The notes under the pieces were generated by a model that was not told the DNA's origin, did no database searches, and saw only the letters and a list, made by a program, of their open reading frames with translations. A stretch of 64,000 bases of DNA from Pantoea vagans (lineage in GTDB: Bacteria; Pseudomonadota; Gammaproteobacteria; Enterobacterales; Enterobacteriaceae), in NCBI RefSeq assembly GCF_001506165.1, contig NZ_CP011427.1, forward strand, positions 62,001-126,000, written 5' to 3'. Position 1 is the first letter of the stretch. Each line of letters begins with the position of its first letter. Shown here piece after piece: positions 28,064-36,396 of this stretch. A program made the position numbers and the translations under genes.

Positions 28064-28828
28064 ATGAGCACGGAAACCCTGGATGTCATCACCCTGCGGC
28101 AGCGCATCAGCGAAGGCGAATGGCAAGCGCGAGTGAAACTGGCTCAGGCCTATCATCTGGCGGCCAAATTGCGCTGGACTGACCATATCTACACCCATTT
28201 TTCCCTGCGCGTGCCGGGTGACCAGCCCCATTTTCTCATCAACGCTTTTGGACAAACCTTTGATGAGATCTCGGCAGAGACGCTGGTGAAAATCGATATC
28301 GACGGCAACATCATCGATGACCCCACTGGGCTGGGAATTAATCGCGCTGGGTTTGTGATTCATAGCGCGATTCATCGCGCACGCCCGGATGCCCATGCCG
28401 TGCTGCATACCCACACGGCGGCGGGCATTGGCGTTTCGGCACAGCGCAACGGTTTGCTGATGATTTCGCAGCACAGCACGCGTTTCCACAACCGTCTTGG
28501 CTACCACGATTATGAAGGTATTGCGCTGGATCTTGATGAGCAGCAGCGCATCGTGGCCGATCTCGGCGATCTCAATGCTTTGATCCTGCGTAACCATGGG
28601 CTGCTCACCAGTGGGGGCAGCATTGAAGAGGCGTTTTACAATCTGTACTACCTTGAGCGGGCTTGCCAGGCTCAGCTGGCGGCGCAGTCCGGTGGGGCGG
28701 ATCTGATCATCCTGCCGGATGAGGTGGCGGAAAAAGCCGCACAGGCGTTTGATAACAGCATTCGCAACCACAAGTATCAGCTGCACTGGGATGCTTACAT
28801 CCGTCAGCTCAACCGCAACGCACTTTGA
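28064..28828 (+). CDS. Class II aldolase/adducin family protein
   Basis: 254-residue cytoplasmic protein of the class II aldolase/adducin fold. The zinc-ligand pair is in VLHTHTAAG and a third His in LRNHGLL, and YTHFSLRVPG near the N-terminus is a typical opening of the domain. The ATG 28064 is chosen because GAGGAG lies just upstream; a GTG two codons earlier overlaps that site. The next gene, an ABC binding protein, starts 10 bases after the stop, so they form an operon. The substrate is unknown. Members include sugar-phosphate aldolases, but also non-aldolase proteins. Confidence 0.85.
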   Translation: MSTETLDVITLRQRISEGEWQARVKLAQAYHLAAKLRWTDHIYTHFSLRVPGDQPHFLINAFGQTFDEISAETLVKIDIDGNIIDDPTGLGINRAGFVIHSAIHRARPDAHAVLHTHTAAGIGVSAQRNGLLMISQHSTRFHNRLGYHDYEGIALDLDEQQRIVADLGDLNALILRNHGLLTSGGSIEEAFYNLYYLERACQAQLAAQSGGADLIILPDEVAEKAAQAFDNSIRNHKYQLHWDAYIRQLNRNAL

Positions 28829-28838
28829 GAGTCTCTTC

Positions 28839-29792
28839 ATGAAATGGCTGAAACCAACTGTTTCTGCGCTGCTGCTGTGCGCGTCATTTGCCAGCCAGGC
28901 GGCGCCAGATTTAACCAACGTCACCTTGGTGCTGGGCGATCAGGCGCGCAATTTACGCTCGCTGATTGAAGCCGCCGATGTGATGAAGGATGCCCCTTAT
29001 CACTATCGTTGGGCCAACTTCCAGGGCGCGGCACCGCTGTTTGAAGCGCAGCGCGCCGGCGCGGTGGATACTTCCTACGCCGGAGATTTACCGGTGTTGA
29101 TGGCGGCCTCTGGCGGCGTGCCGCTGAAGATTATTGCCACTAACGTGGGAGATGCCGGTTCGAATGGGCTGATCGTCCCAGCGGATTCACCGATCCATAG
29201 CGTGAAAGATCTGGCTGGAAAGGAAGTGGTGGTGTCATCGGCGCGTGGCAGCATTTCGCAGCATCTGCTGTATGAAGCGCTGGAAGAGGCGCAGATAAAA
29301 CGCGATGCGGTGCCGGTTCGTTTTGTGTTGCCGACCGACGCCAGCGCCGCATTTAACTCCGGGCAAATCGCCGCCTGGGCCACCTTTGACCCTTATCTGG
29401 GCATTGCAGAACAGCACGGTGCGCGTTTATTGCGTGACGGTAAAGGCTTAACCACCGCACTGTCATTTGTCACCGCCACCCAAAGTTCGCTCGACGACCC
29501 CGCTAAGCGCGCGGCGATTGCTGATTTCACGCAGCGTTTAGCCAAGGCGCGTGCGTGGGCGCTGGAACATCCACAGCAGTACAATGCGGTGTATGCACAA
29601 TTGACGCGGCTCTCACCGGAGGATGCGCAGAAAATAACGCCGCGTATTTCCCACGGTATCCGCCCGGTGACACCGGAGGATGTGGCGAAAGTGCAGAAGG
29701 TGTCGGATTTGTTTAGTGAGTTGAAGATTCTGCCCAATAAAGTCGATGTGCAGGCGATTACGGATAACAGCGTGTTTGTTTCTCAGCCTTGA
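28839..29792 (+). CDS. ABC transporter substrate-binding protein (NMT1/SsuA-like)
   Basis: 317-residue periplasmic binding protein with a Sec signal peptide (about 1-22, ending SQAAP). Features of the NMT1/SsuA/TauA group: FQGAAPLFEAQRAGAVDTSYAGD-type segment (split: FQGAAPLFEAQRAGAVD, then TSYAGD), VKDLAGKEVVVSSARGS and SGQIAAWATFDPYLGIAEQ. These proteins bind sulphonates, nitrate, aromatic acids or pyrimidine precursors. It is the second gene of an operon with a class II aldolase-like gene, yet no permease or ATPase gene is next to it. It must use a transporter encoded elsewhere. Confidence 0.86.
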   Translation: MKWLKPTVSALLLCASFASQAAPDLTNVTLVLGDQARNLRSLIEAADVMKDAPYHYRWANFQGAAPLFEAQRAGAVDTSYAGDLPVLMAASGGVPLKIIATNVGDAGSNGLIVPADSPIHSVKDLAGKEVVVSSARGSISQHLLYEALEEAQIKRDAVPVRFVLPTDASAAFNSGQIAAWATFDPYLGIAEQHGARLLRDGKGLTTALSFVTATQSSLDDPAKRAAIADFTQRLAKARAWALEHPQQYNAVYAQLTRLSPEDAQKITPRISHGIRPVTPEDVAKVQKVSDLFSELKILPNKVDVQAITDNSVFVSQP

Positions 29793-29848
29793 ACATGCGC
29801 GAGAAATACGCATGTTAGTGCGTAATGCTTGTCAGTAAAGCGGCTGAC

Positions 29849-29916
29849 GGTCGCCATGAATGGCGACCCTGCAAGAATGGGTAGGGTTTATCGTAGGGTG
29901 CGCATTTATGCGCACC
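29849..29916. repeat. Composite palindromic repeat
   Basis: GGTCGCCATGAATGGCGACC, then CTGCAAG ... GTAGGG twice, then GGTGCGCATTTATGCGCACC. This is the full two-arm form, lying between the binding-protein gene and the convergent AI-2E-family gene. Confidence 0.8.
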
Positions 29917-29966
29917 AGCATAAATATTTTTGGCTTAGGTAAGCGGTATTGCGCGATTTCATTCGA

Positions 29967-31013
29967 TTAACGCGGTCGCGATCCCGGCCGTCCGTTGCCC
30001 AACATAATGGCCAAACGGCTGCCGCCCGGTGTGGTCTCCATTAAAATCTTGGTGACGCTGGTCAGGGGAACCGACAGCAACATCCCTATCGGCCCGAGTA
30101 GCCAGCCCCAGAAAATCAGTGACAGAAACACCACCAACGTCGAAAGCCCTAATCCGCGCCCCATCAGCTTCGGCTCCAGCATATTGCCAAACACCATGTG
30201 AATCGCACCAAATAACGCCGCAACAAATAGCGCATCGTAAACACCGTTGAGCACCAGTGCCTGAACAAACGGCGGGATGCCCGCGATAATCGGTCCGATG
30301 TTGGGAATGAAGTTAAGGATAAAGGCGACGACGCCCCAGAACAGCGCAAACTTCACGCCAATCAACGCCAGCACCAGCCACACGGCAGCACCGGTAATCA
30401 AACTGACCAGGGTTTTCAGAGCCAGATAATGTGTGACGCCTTTGAAGGCCTTATGCAGCCCGGCAATGCGGATTTGCGGGTTAATCATGGCATTACGCAT
30501 CTTATAAGGCAGATGACGCACCTCAAACAGCATAAATACCACGGTAAGGATCAGCAGAAGCACATTGGTCATGGCACCGGAAAACTGCTTCAACAGCGTG
30601 GTGGCCATATCCATCATCACATTGGGATCGAGCCGTGCAGCCAGCGCTTCGGTAGAGATATTGATATGAAAGCGCGCGGCAACATGCTGAACCACGGCGA
30701 GTTTCTGCTCCAGCAAGCTACGAATTTGCGGATAGGTATCGCTGAAGTCACTGGCTGAACTGGCCATCACACCAATCAGTAGCAATATGAAGATGAAAAT
30801 CACGCTAATCACCAGGGCGATCGCCAGGCTGCGCCGCACGCCGCGTCGCATCAACAGGGTCACCAGCGGGTTAAGCACAATCGCCAGAAAACTGGCGAGC
30901 AGAAAGGGAACCAGAATCTCTGATGCGGCGCGAATGCCCGCCAGAATGATCACCAGCATCGCCATCTTGACCAGCATGTTCTGGCCAATTTTTTCCTGTG
31001 GCAGGTTGTTCAT
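29967..31013 (-). CDS. AI-2E family transporter, TqsA-like
   Basis: 348-residue polytopic membrane protein of the AI-2 exporter (UPF0118) family. About seven or eight hydrophobic segments are present. The conserved core NFIPNIGPIIAGIPP, then GNMLEPKLMGRGLGLSTLVV and GWLLGPIGMLLSVPLT are strongly like E. coli TqsA, which exports autoinducer-2. Whether this one moves AI-2 is not shown by sequence, since paralogues in the family export other compounds. ATG is preceded by CAGGAGAG. Confidence 0.85.
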   Translation of the reverse strand: MNNLPQEKIGQNMLVKMAMLVIILAGIRAASEILVPFLLASFLAIVLNPLVTLLMRRGVRRSLAIALVISVIFIFILLLIGVMASSASDFSDTYPQIRSLLEQKLAVVQHVAARFHINISTEALAARLDPNVMMDMATTLLKQFSGAMTNVLLLILTVVFMLFEVRHLPYKMRNAMINPQIRIAGLHKAFKGVTHYLALKTLVSLITGAAVWLVLALIGVKFALFWGVVAFILNFIPNIGPIIAGIPPFVQALVLNGVYDALFVAALFGAIHMVFGNMLEPKLMGRGLGLSTLVVFLSLIFWGWLLGPIGMLLSVPLTSVTKILMETTPGGSRLAIMLGNGRPGSRPR

Positions 31014-31113
31014 GCACTCTCCTGAGTCATTTATGGCTCAGGAGAGTGTAGTTGAATGAGAGTAAGTGGTTGTTTAATTAAGAATAAGCGAAACGCTGCA
31101 TTGCGGTCCTCAA

Positions 31114-31265
31114 CCAGGTGCGCATAAATGCATCATCAAATTCTGTGCGGTTTATTGCCAGGTGCGCATAAATGCGTCATCAAATCCTGTGCGGTTTGCT
31201 GCCAGGTGCGCATAAATGCGCACCCTACGGGGGGATTAAATGTAGGGGCGCCATTTATGGCGACC
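31114..31265. repeat. 44-bp tandem repeats ending in a composite palindrome
   Basis: CCAGGTGCGCATAAATGC begins at 31114, 31158 and 31202, an exact 44-base period. The first two units continue with TCATCAAAT, CTGTGCGGTTT and TGC with few differences. The third runs into GCACCCTACGG ... TGTAGGGG and a GGCGCCATTTATGGCGACC arm. The array lies between the AI-2E gene and the 3' end of the ABC permease gene. Confidence 0.85.
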
Positions 31266-31272
31266 AAGGTTG

Positions 31273-32922
31273 TTATTTCCCCTGACGCTGCATCAGAGCG
31301 GTAGCGCCCAGCATCAAGGTCAGGCTGGCAAACAGCGTGACGGTTGCCATCGCCATGCCTTGGCCTACTGAACCTTGTTCAAACTGCCGCCAGATAAAAA
31401 TCGCCACGGTCTGCGTGCCAGCGGGCGCCAGTAGTAACGAGGTCACCAGCTCACGTGAAGCTACCGCGAACACCATCATCATCGCTGCCAGCAGGCTGGG
31501 AGCCACCAGCGGTAGCACAATCAAACGCAGTGCCTGCAAACGTGAAGCGCCATGCACACGCGCCGCCGGTTCCAGCGTCGGAGCCAGTTGACGCAACGCG
31601 CTACTGACATAGCGCACTGGCCATGGCAATAACAGGCAGCTGTAGGAAAGCAGCAGGATAAATATCGTGTTGTAAGGCGATACCGGCCAGAAGCCGCGAT
31701 TCCACAGCAAAATCAACCCAACGCCGACTACCACGCCCGGCATTGCCGCCGGCAGTAGCGCCAGCCCATCCATCATTGCCAGCAGGCGCGTTTTGCCTTC
31801 TGAGACGCGCCAGGCAATCAGGAACCCGAGCAGGCCGGTCAGCAGTGCCGCCCCGAGCGCTAGCCCAATGCTGGTGGAGAAAGCCGCCAGTGCATCGCCT
31901 TGCTGACTAAACAGCGCACCGAAGTGGCGCAGCGTCAGGTTATCCAGATGCAAGCCGCCGGAGAGGGTATTCTGTAATCCGCTCAGCGTCATTGCCCCCA
32001 GCGGCAGGATCACCGCCAACACCAGCGTCAGTGCGAAGGGCAATATCATCAGCGGTAACCAGCGACCGCCATGGGCGAGTTCCTGCACCACGGGTTTGCC
32101 GTTGACCGCTGTCACATCACTGCTGCCAGTGAGTTTCCGCTGCAGGAACCAGGCCGTCAGCGCCACCAAACTCAGCATCAAGGAGAGTGAAGCGGCACCC
32201 GGTAAATCAATCGGCCAGTCCGCCAGTTTGGTCTCGATACCGACGGTCATTAGCGTGAGATGTGCCTGGGTACCCAGCGCGGCGGGCACGCCGTACTCTT
32301 CAATCGCGAGGGTGAACGCTAATAGCACGCCACCGGCCAAAGCGGGCAAGGTCAGTGGCAGCGTAATCTGAGCGAAAGCGCGCCACGCCGAAGCCCCATG
32401 CACGCGAGCAACCCAGGCGAGACGCTGCCCACTCGCCATCAGCGAACGCGACACGGCAAAATAGACCACCGGGAAGATATTCAGCGTCATCACCAGCGTC
32501 ATGCCGCTACTGCTGAACAGCAGGCTGTCAAAGTTAACGCCGGTGAGTTGTTCGATATACCCGTTGCGTTGCAGTGCCAGCGTCCATGACAGCGCCACGA
32601 TATAGGGTGGGGTGAGGAAGGGGATCAGGAACAGCAGGTCCCACAGCGCCGCACCCGGCAGGCGAAACAGGCCGCGCAGTGCGCCGAGCGGTAAGCCCAG
32701 CAGCAAACTGCACAGCGCGACGCCAGCACCGATTTTTAGCGTGCCCAGCCACATCGGCATCAGCTGTGGATCCTTGAATAGCGCCGGTAATGCACTAAAA
32801 GCGCCGCTCCAGTTTCCCTCACCCAGCTGCGGAAACAGCGCTTGCAGCACAATAAACAGCAGTGGCAGCGCCACCAGCAGCACTAGCGCCAGTAGAATCA
32901 ATCCATTCAGGGCACGCGACAT
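31273..32922 (-). CDS. ABC transporter permease (Fbp/iron type), two-domain
   Basis: 549-residue inner-membrane permease made of two fused BPD_transp_1 halves, about 12 membrane segments, as in FbpB/SfuB. The two cytoplasmic EAA loops that contact the ATPase are ARVHGASAWRAFAQITLP at about 175-192 and ARVHGASRLQALRLIVLP at about 455-472. It is third in an ATPase - binding protein - permease operon, three bases after the binding-protein stop. Iron(III) import is the usual role of this architecture, but thiamine or phosphonate relatives exist. Confidence 0.87.
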   Translation of the reverse strand: MSRALNGLILLALVLLVALPLLFIVLQALFPQLGEGNWSGAFSALPALFKDPQLMPMWLGTLKIGAGVALCSLLLGLPLGALRGLFRLPGAALWDLLFLIPFLTPPYIVALSWTLALQRNGYIEQLTGVNFDSLLFSSSGMTLVMTLNIFPVVYFAVSRSLMASGQRLAWVARVHGASAWRAFAQITLPLTLPALAGGVLLAFTLAIEEYGVPAALGTQAHLTLMTVGIETKLADWPIDLPGAASLSLMLSLVALTAWFLQRKLTGSSDVTAVNGKPVVQELAHGGRWLPLMILPFALTLVLAVILPLGAMTLSGLQNTLSGGLHLDNLTLRHFGALFSQQGDALAAFSTSIGLALGAALLTGLLGFLIAWRVSEGKTRLLAMMDGLALLPAAMPGVVVGVGLILLWNRGFWPVSPYNTIFILLLSYSCLLLPWPVRYVSSALRQLAPTLEPAARVHGASRLQALRLIVLPLVAPSLLAAMMMVFAVASRELVTSLLLAPAGTQTVAIFIWRQFEQGSVGQGMAMATVTLFASLTLMLGATALMQRQGK

Positions 32923-32925
32923 AGC

Positions 32926-33912
32926 TTACTGTCCGAACAGTGTGCCAAAGCGCTTTAGCACCGCCGCACGTTCGCTGCTACCGTCGTTATTGGCGGGCAG
33001 CAGTTTGATCTCGGTGAACAGCGGACGCTGCGCTTTGATATCGGTACGCGCGGGCATCAACCAGGCTTTGGCAACCTGCTCCTGACCTTCATCTGACAGC
33101 ACATAATCGACGAATTTTTTCGCATCATCGGCGTGTTGGCTGCTTTTCAGTATCATCATCGGACGCGGCGCGACCACGGTGCCATTTTCAGGGAAGATCA
33201 CTTTTACGCTCTCGCCCTGCGCGATGTTGTTATAGGTAACGTAATCCACGGCCCCAAAAACCGCCGCTTTAGCCCCCTGCAACACCGGCGTGACCGCCTG
33301 CGCGTTTGGGCCACTCATCACCATGCCGTTGGCTTTCAGCTGGTCAAACAGCTGCCAGGCTTTTTCACCTTCGCTGTTTTGCAGGCCAATCAGCAGATCG
33401 AGAGACGCGCCAGACAGCGCGGGGTCCGGCGTAGTGACTTTGTCTTTGAAAGCCGGTGCGGTCAGGTCTTGCCAGGTTTTAGGTTCAGGCGTGCCGCTTT
33501 TGGTGTTCCACACAATACCGAGGGCGGAAATACCCTGCGCCACGTAGTTGGCGGTTTTAAATTGATCCGGCACTTTCGTCGCGTTGCTGCTCTGATATGG
33601 CAGCAACCAGCCACGGTTTTGCAGATCTTCGGCGGTATCCCATGACGCGGAGATCAACACATCGGCTTGTGGATTCGCCTGCTCCGCTTCGAGACGCGCC
33701 ATCACCTTACCGGTGGTGGCCTGGAAAATATTCACTTTTATACCGGTTTGTTTTTCAAATCCGGCGGCAAGACTTTTCGACAGCGAGCCCGGACCCGCGG
33801 TGTACACCGTCAGTGCGTGGGCGTCATTCATCATCATGGCGGAAGTCAAAATCATCGCGCTGATGGCTCCTTTGTGGCTGATGGCGTTTTTAACTGACTT
33901 GAGAGATGGCAT
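32926..33912 (-). CDS. ABC transporter substrate-binding protein (Fbp-like)
   Basis: 328-residue periplasmic binding protein with an N-terminal signal region ending around MMMNDAHA. ALTVYTAGPGSLSKSLAAGF and FEKQTGIKVNIFQATTGKVM open the fold, and VVAPRPMMILKSSQHADDAK is near the C-terminal hinge, as in iron-type (family 1) binding proteins. Tyrosines occur in VDYVTYNN, near where FbpA uses a Tyr pair for ferric iron, but the match is not decisive. AGGGGA five bases upstream supports ATG 33912. It overlaps the ATPase gene end by 23 bases. Confidence 0.85.
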   Translation of the reverse strand: MPSLKSVKNAISHKGAISAMILTSAMMMNDAHALTVYTAGPGSLSKSLAAGFEKQTGIKVNIFQATTGKVMARLEAEQANPQADVLISASWDTAEDLQNRGWLLPYQSSNATKVPDQFKTANYVAQGISALGIVWNTKSGTPEPKTWQDLTAPAFKDKVTTPDPALSGASLDLLIGLQNSEGEKAWQLFDQLKANGMVMSGPNAQAVTPVLQGAKAAVFGAVDYVTYNNIAQGESVKVIFPENGTVVAPRPMMILKSSQHADDAKKFVDYVLSDEGQEQVAKAWLMPARTDIKAQRPLFTEIKLLPANNDGSSERAAVLKRFGTLFGQ

Positions 33913-34600
33913 TGCGGTCCCCTGAGAGGTGAGTAACGGAAACAATCTGGCCCTGAGCCAGGTGAATAATGCGGTCGGCGAGCGTGTTGGCTTCTTCGCG
34001 ATCATGCGTGACGTACACCGCCGTAATGCCCGACGCGCGCAGCAGATCCGCCATGGTGTGCACCAGGGTTTCGCGCAGGTCGCGGTCAAGGTTGGAGAGC
34101 GGTTCGTCGAACAGTAAAATCGCGGGTTTGGCCACCAGGGCGCGGGCCAGGGCGACACGCTGCTGCTGTCCGCCTGAGAGCAACGCCGGTTTACGATCGC
34201 CGAAATCGGCGAGACCGACCTGCGCGAGCGCGGCATCGGCCTGTTGCTGGGCGGCGGCTTTTTTCATTCCGCGCATGCGCAGCGGAAACGCCACGTTCTG
34301 CACCACGGTCATGTGCGGCCACAGAGCGTAATCCTGGAACACCATACCGAGGTTACGCATTTCCGGGGCATCACAGTGACGCGCAGAAGCAACACAGCGA
34401 TCGCCAATCCACAGCTCGCCTGCGGTGGGTTGCAGCAAGCCCGCCAGCAGTTTCAATAACGTGCTTTTGCCGCAGCCGCTCGGGCCGAGCAGCGCAAGAA
34501 TTTCCCCTGCGGGAATGGTCAGGGAGAGATCGTGCAGAATAGTCAGGTTGTTCACCGACCATCTAAGGCTTTTCAGTTCGATAGGCACGGCATGCTTCAC
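33890..34600 (-). CDS. ABC transporter ATP-binding protein (Fbp type)
   Basis: 236-residue ATPase: Walker A GPSGCGKST, Q-loop VFQDYALWPHMTV, signature LLSGGQQQRVALARAL, Walker B ILLFDEPLSNLD and switch THDREEA. I chose GTG 34600 because GGAGGT lies five bases upstream; longer frames reaching 34783 would run through an ERIC repeat and lack conserved sequence. The C-terminus is short, without the extra regulatory domain found in many iron-type ATPases. It is the first gene of the importer operon. Confidence 0.87.
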   Translation of the reverse strand: MKHAVPIELKSLRWSVNNLTILHDLSLTIPAGEILALLGPSGCGKSTLLKLLAGLLQPTAGELWIGDRCVASARHCDAPEMRNLGMVFQDYALWPHMTVVQNVAFPLRMRGMKKAAAQQQADAALAQVGLADFGDRKPALLSGGQQQRVALARALVAKPAILLFDEPLSNLDRDLRETLVHTMADLLRASGITAVYVTHDREEANTLADRIIHLAQGQIVSVTHLSGDRNAISQVS

Positions 34601-34677
34601 AGACCACCTCCGGTCAAGGAGTGGCACGGGAGCACGCGCGCCTGACAGCAAATCAGGGGCGTCATAACATTTCCTTA

Positions 34678-34804
34678 ATACCCTAAATAATTCTCGTTGT
34701 AGCAAGGCGGCAAGAGTGTGAATTCCCCTGAGCTTACTCAAGTAAGTGATGGGGATGAGCACACGCAGCCAACGCTGCTTCAACGTGAAGAATGACGGGT
34801 ATAT
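34678..34804. repeat. ERIC element, 127 bp
   Basis: Enterobacterial repetitive intergenic consensus sequence, exactly 127 bases, bounded by ATACCCTAAATA and ATGACGGGTAT. It contains GTGAATTCCCCTGAGCTTAC and AAGTAAGTGATGGGGATGAG, recognisable as the classic ERIC1R/ERIC2 primer regions with a few changes. It lies between the ABC ATPase and yhhS. Confidence 0.92.
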
Positions 34805-34956
34805 CCTCTTTGGGATTTCGTTGGTGGCGAGTGTAAGGGGGCGTTATGACGAAATGATGACCAAAAATTAGGGCGTTCTGCGGATGCACCGCGCGTGAAA
34901 AGGCGTATAGTTAGTCTCCTATACAAAAATTCCGTCACCCACGAGCGCAATCACTC

Positions 34957-36180
34957 ATGCCTGACCAGCCTGCCGCCGCCCCTGAACACGGCCGACTTCG
35001 CCTGAATCTCCTGATCCTCTCTATCGTCAAATTCAACTTTGCCAGCTATCTGACTATCGGCTTGCCGTTAGCCGTGCTGCCCGGCTATGTCCATGATGGA
35101 TTGGGCTACAGCGCCTTCTGGGCAGGGCTGGTTATCAGCCTGCAATACATTGCCACGCTGCTGAGCCGTCCTCATGCCGGTCGATATGCGGATATGTGGG
35201 GGCCAAAAAAAGTAGTGGTACTGGGATTGGTGGGCTGCTTGATCAGCGGCATCTGTATTTTGCTCTCCGCGCTCACTGAAGGTCAGGGCGTGCTCAGTCT
35301 GATTTTGCTCTGTCTGGGGCGTGTGATCCTCGGCGTCGGGCAGAGCTTCTCCGGCACCGGCACCTCATTGTGGGGCGTGGCGCGCGTGGGCTCGCTGCAC
35401 ATTGGCCGGGTGATTTCGTGGAACGGCATCGTGACTTACGGCGCGATGGCGATTGGTGCACCACTTGGCGTAGTGATCTTCCGCAGCGGCGGTTTGCTGC
35501 TGCTATCTGGCATTATTATTGCCATCTGTGTGCTGGCAATTGCGCTGGCTCTGCCGCGTGCGCCGGTCAAAGGCAGCAAAGCCAAACCGCTGCCGTTTCG
35601 CGATGTGCTGGGGAAAATCTACGGTTTTGGCCTGATTCTGGCGATGGGTTCGGCGGGCTTTGGCGTGATCGCCACCTTTATCACTCTGTTTTATCAGGAT
35701 AAAGGCTGGGATGGTGCCGCCTTTGCACTGACGTTGTTCAGCGCGGCCTTTGTCGGCACGCGGCTGCTTTTCCCCAACTCAATTAACAAGCTCGGTGGCC
35801 TGCGCGTGGCCAGTATCTGCTTTGCGGTGGAAGCGGTGGGGCTGTTTTTGGTGGCTGGGTCCTTCGATCCCTGGATGGCGAAGATGGGTGCCTTCCTGAC
35901 AGGCGCGGGTTTCTCGCTGGTGTTCCCGGCGATTGGCGTGGTGGCGGTGAAAGTGGTGCCGCAGCAAAACCAAGGCAGCGCACTGGCGACCTACACCGCG
36001 TTTATGGATTTGTCGCTGGGTATCACCGGACCGATCGCGGGTTTCATCATGAGTTATGCCGGCGTGTCTCTGGTGTATCTGCTGACCGCGTTGCTGGTGT
36101 GTTTAGCGCTGTTTTGCACACTGCGCATGATGAAGCGCATGCCAGAAGAGACCCGCGTGGAGATTAAAGAGAATGCGTAA
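34957..36180 (+). CDS. yhhS: MFS transporter YhhS
   Basis: 407-residue inner-membrane major facilitator. The N-terminal FNFASYLTIGLPLAVLPGYV, the inter-helix 2-3 loop region RPHAGRYADMWGPKK and VPQQNQGSALATYTAFMDL are nearly those of E. coli YhhS, an exporter of unknown natural substrate. Twelve hydrophobic segments are apparent. It is flanked on both sides by ERIC elements. Confidence 0.92.
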   Translation: MPDQPAAAPEHGRLRLNLLILSIVKFNFASYLTIGLPLAVLPGYVHDGLGYSAFWAGLVISLQYIATLLSRPHAGRYADMWGPKKVVVLGLVGCLISGICILLSALTEGQGVLSLILLCLGRVILGVGQSFSGTGTSLWGVARVGSLHIGRVISWNGIVTYGAMAIGAPLGVVIFRSGGLLLLSGIIIAICVLAIALALPRAPVKGSKAKPLPFRDVLGKIYGFGLILAMGSAGFGVIATFITLFYQDKGWDGAAFALTLFSAAFVGTRLLFPNSINKLGGLRVASICFAVEAVGLFLVAGSFDPWMAKMGAFLTGAGFSLVFPAIGVVAVKVVPQQNQGSALATYTAFMDLSLGITGPIAGFIMSYAGVSLVYLLTALLVCLALFCTLRMMKRMPEETRVEIKENA

Positions 36181-36200
36181 TGTTATGTGACATCTCAGGC

Positions 36201-36325
36201 ATACCCTAAATAGTTTAAGTCAGAGCAAGGCGGCAAGCGGGCGAATCCTCAGGAGCTTACGCCTGTAAGTGACTGGGGTGAGCACGAGAAGCCAACGCCG
36301 CTATGGCTTAAAATATGACGGGTAT
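36201..36325. repeat. ERIC element, 125 bp
   Basis: Second ERIC copy in the same orientation as that at 34678, bounded by ATACCCTAAATA and ATGACGGGTAT. Its core has GCGAATCCTCAGGAGCTTAC and AAGTGACTGGGGTGAGCACG. It follows yhhS by 20 bases. Confidence 0.92.
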
Positions 36326-36326
36326 G

Positions 36327-36350
36327 AAAAAAGGGCCTCCGACCGAGGCC
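36327..36350 (-). terminator. Rho-independent terminator of the IolI-like gene
   Basis: On the minus strand GGCCTC / GAGGCC forms the stem with a 5-base loop, followed by CTTTTTTC. It lies 47 bases after the stop of the IolI-like gene. Confidence 0.85.
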
Positions 36351-36396
36351 AACACTAACAAAAGTGTCTTGTTTTAGACACAGATAAGGGTTCGTT

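Noticed and set aside
31114-31265. 44-bp array considered as a CRISPR
   Set aside because: Repeats are directly adjacent with no unique spacers, only three units, and no cas genes nearby.
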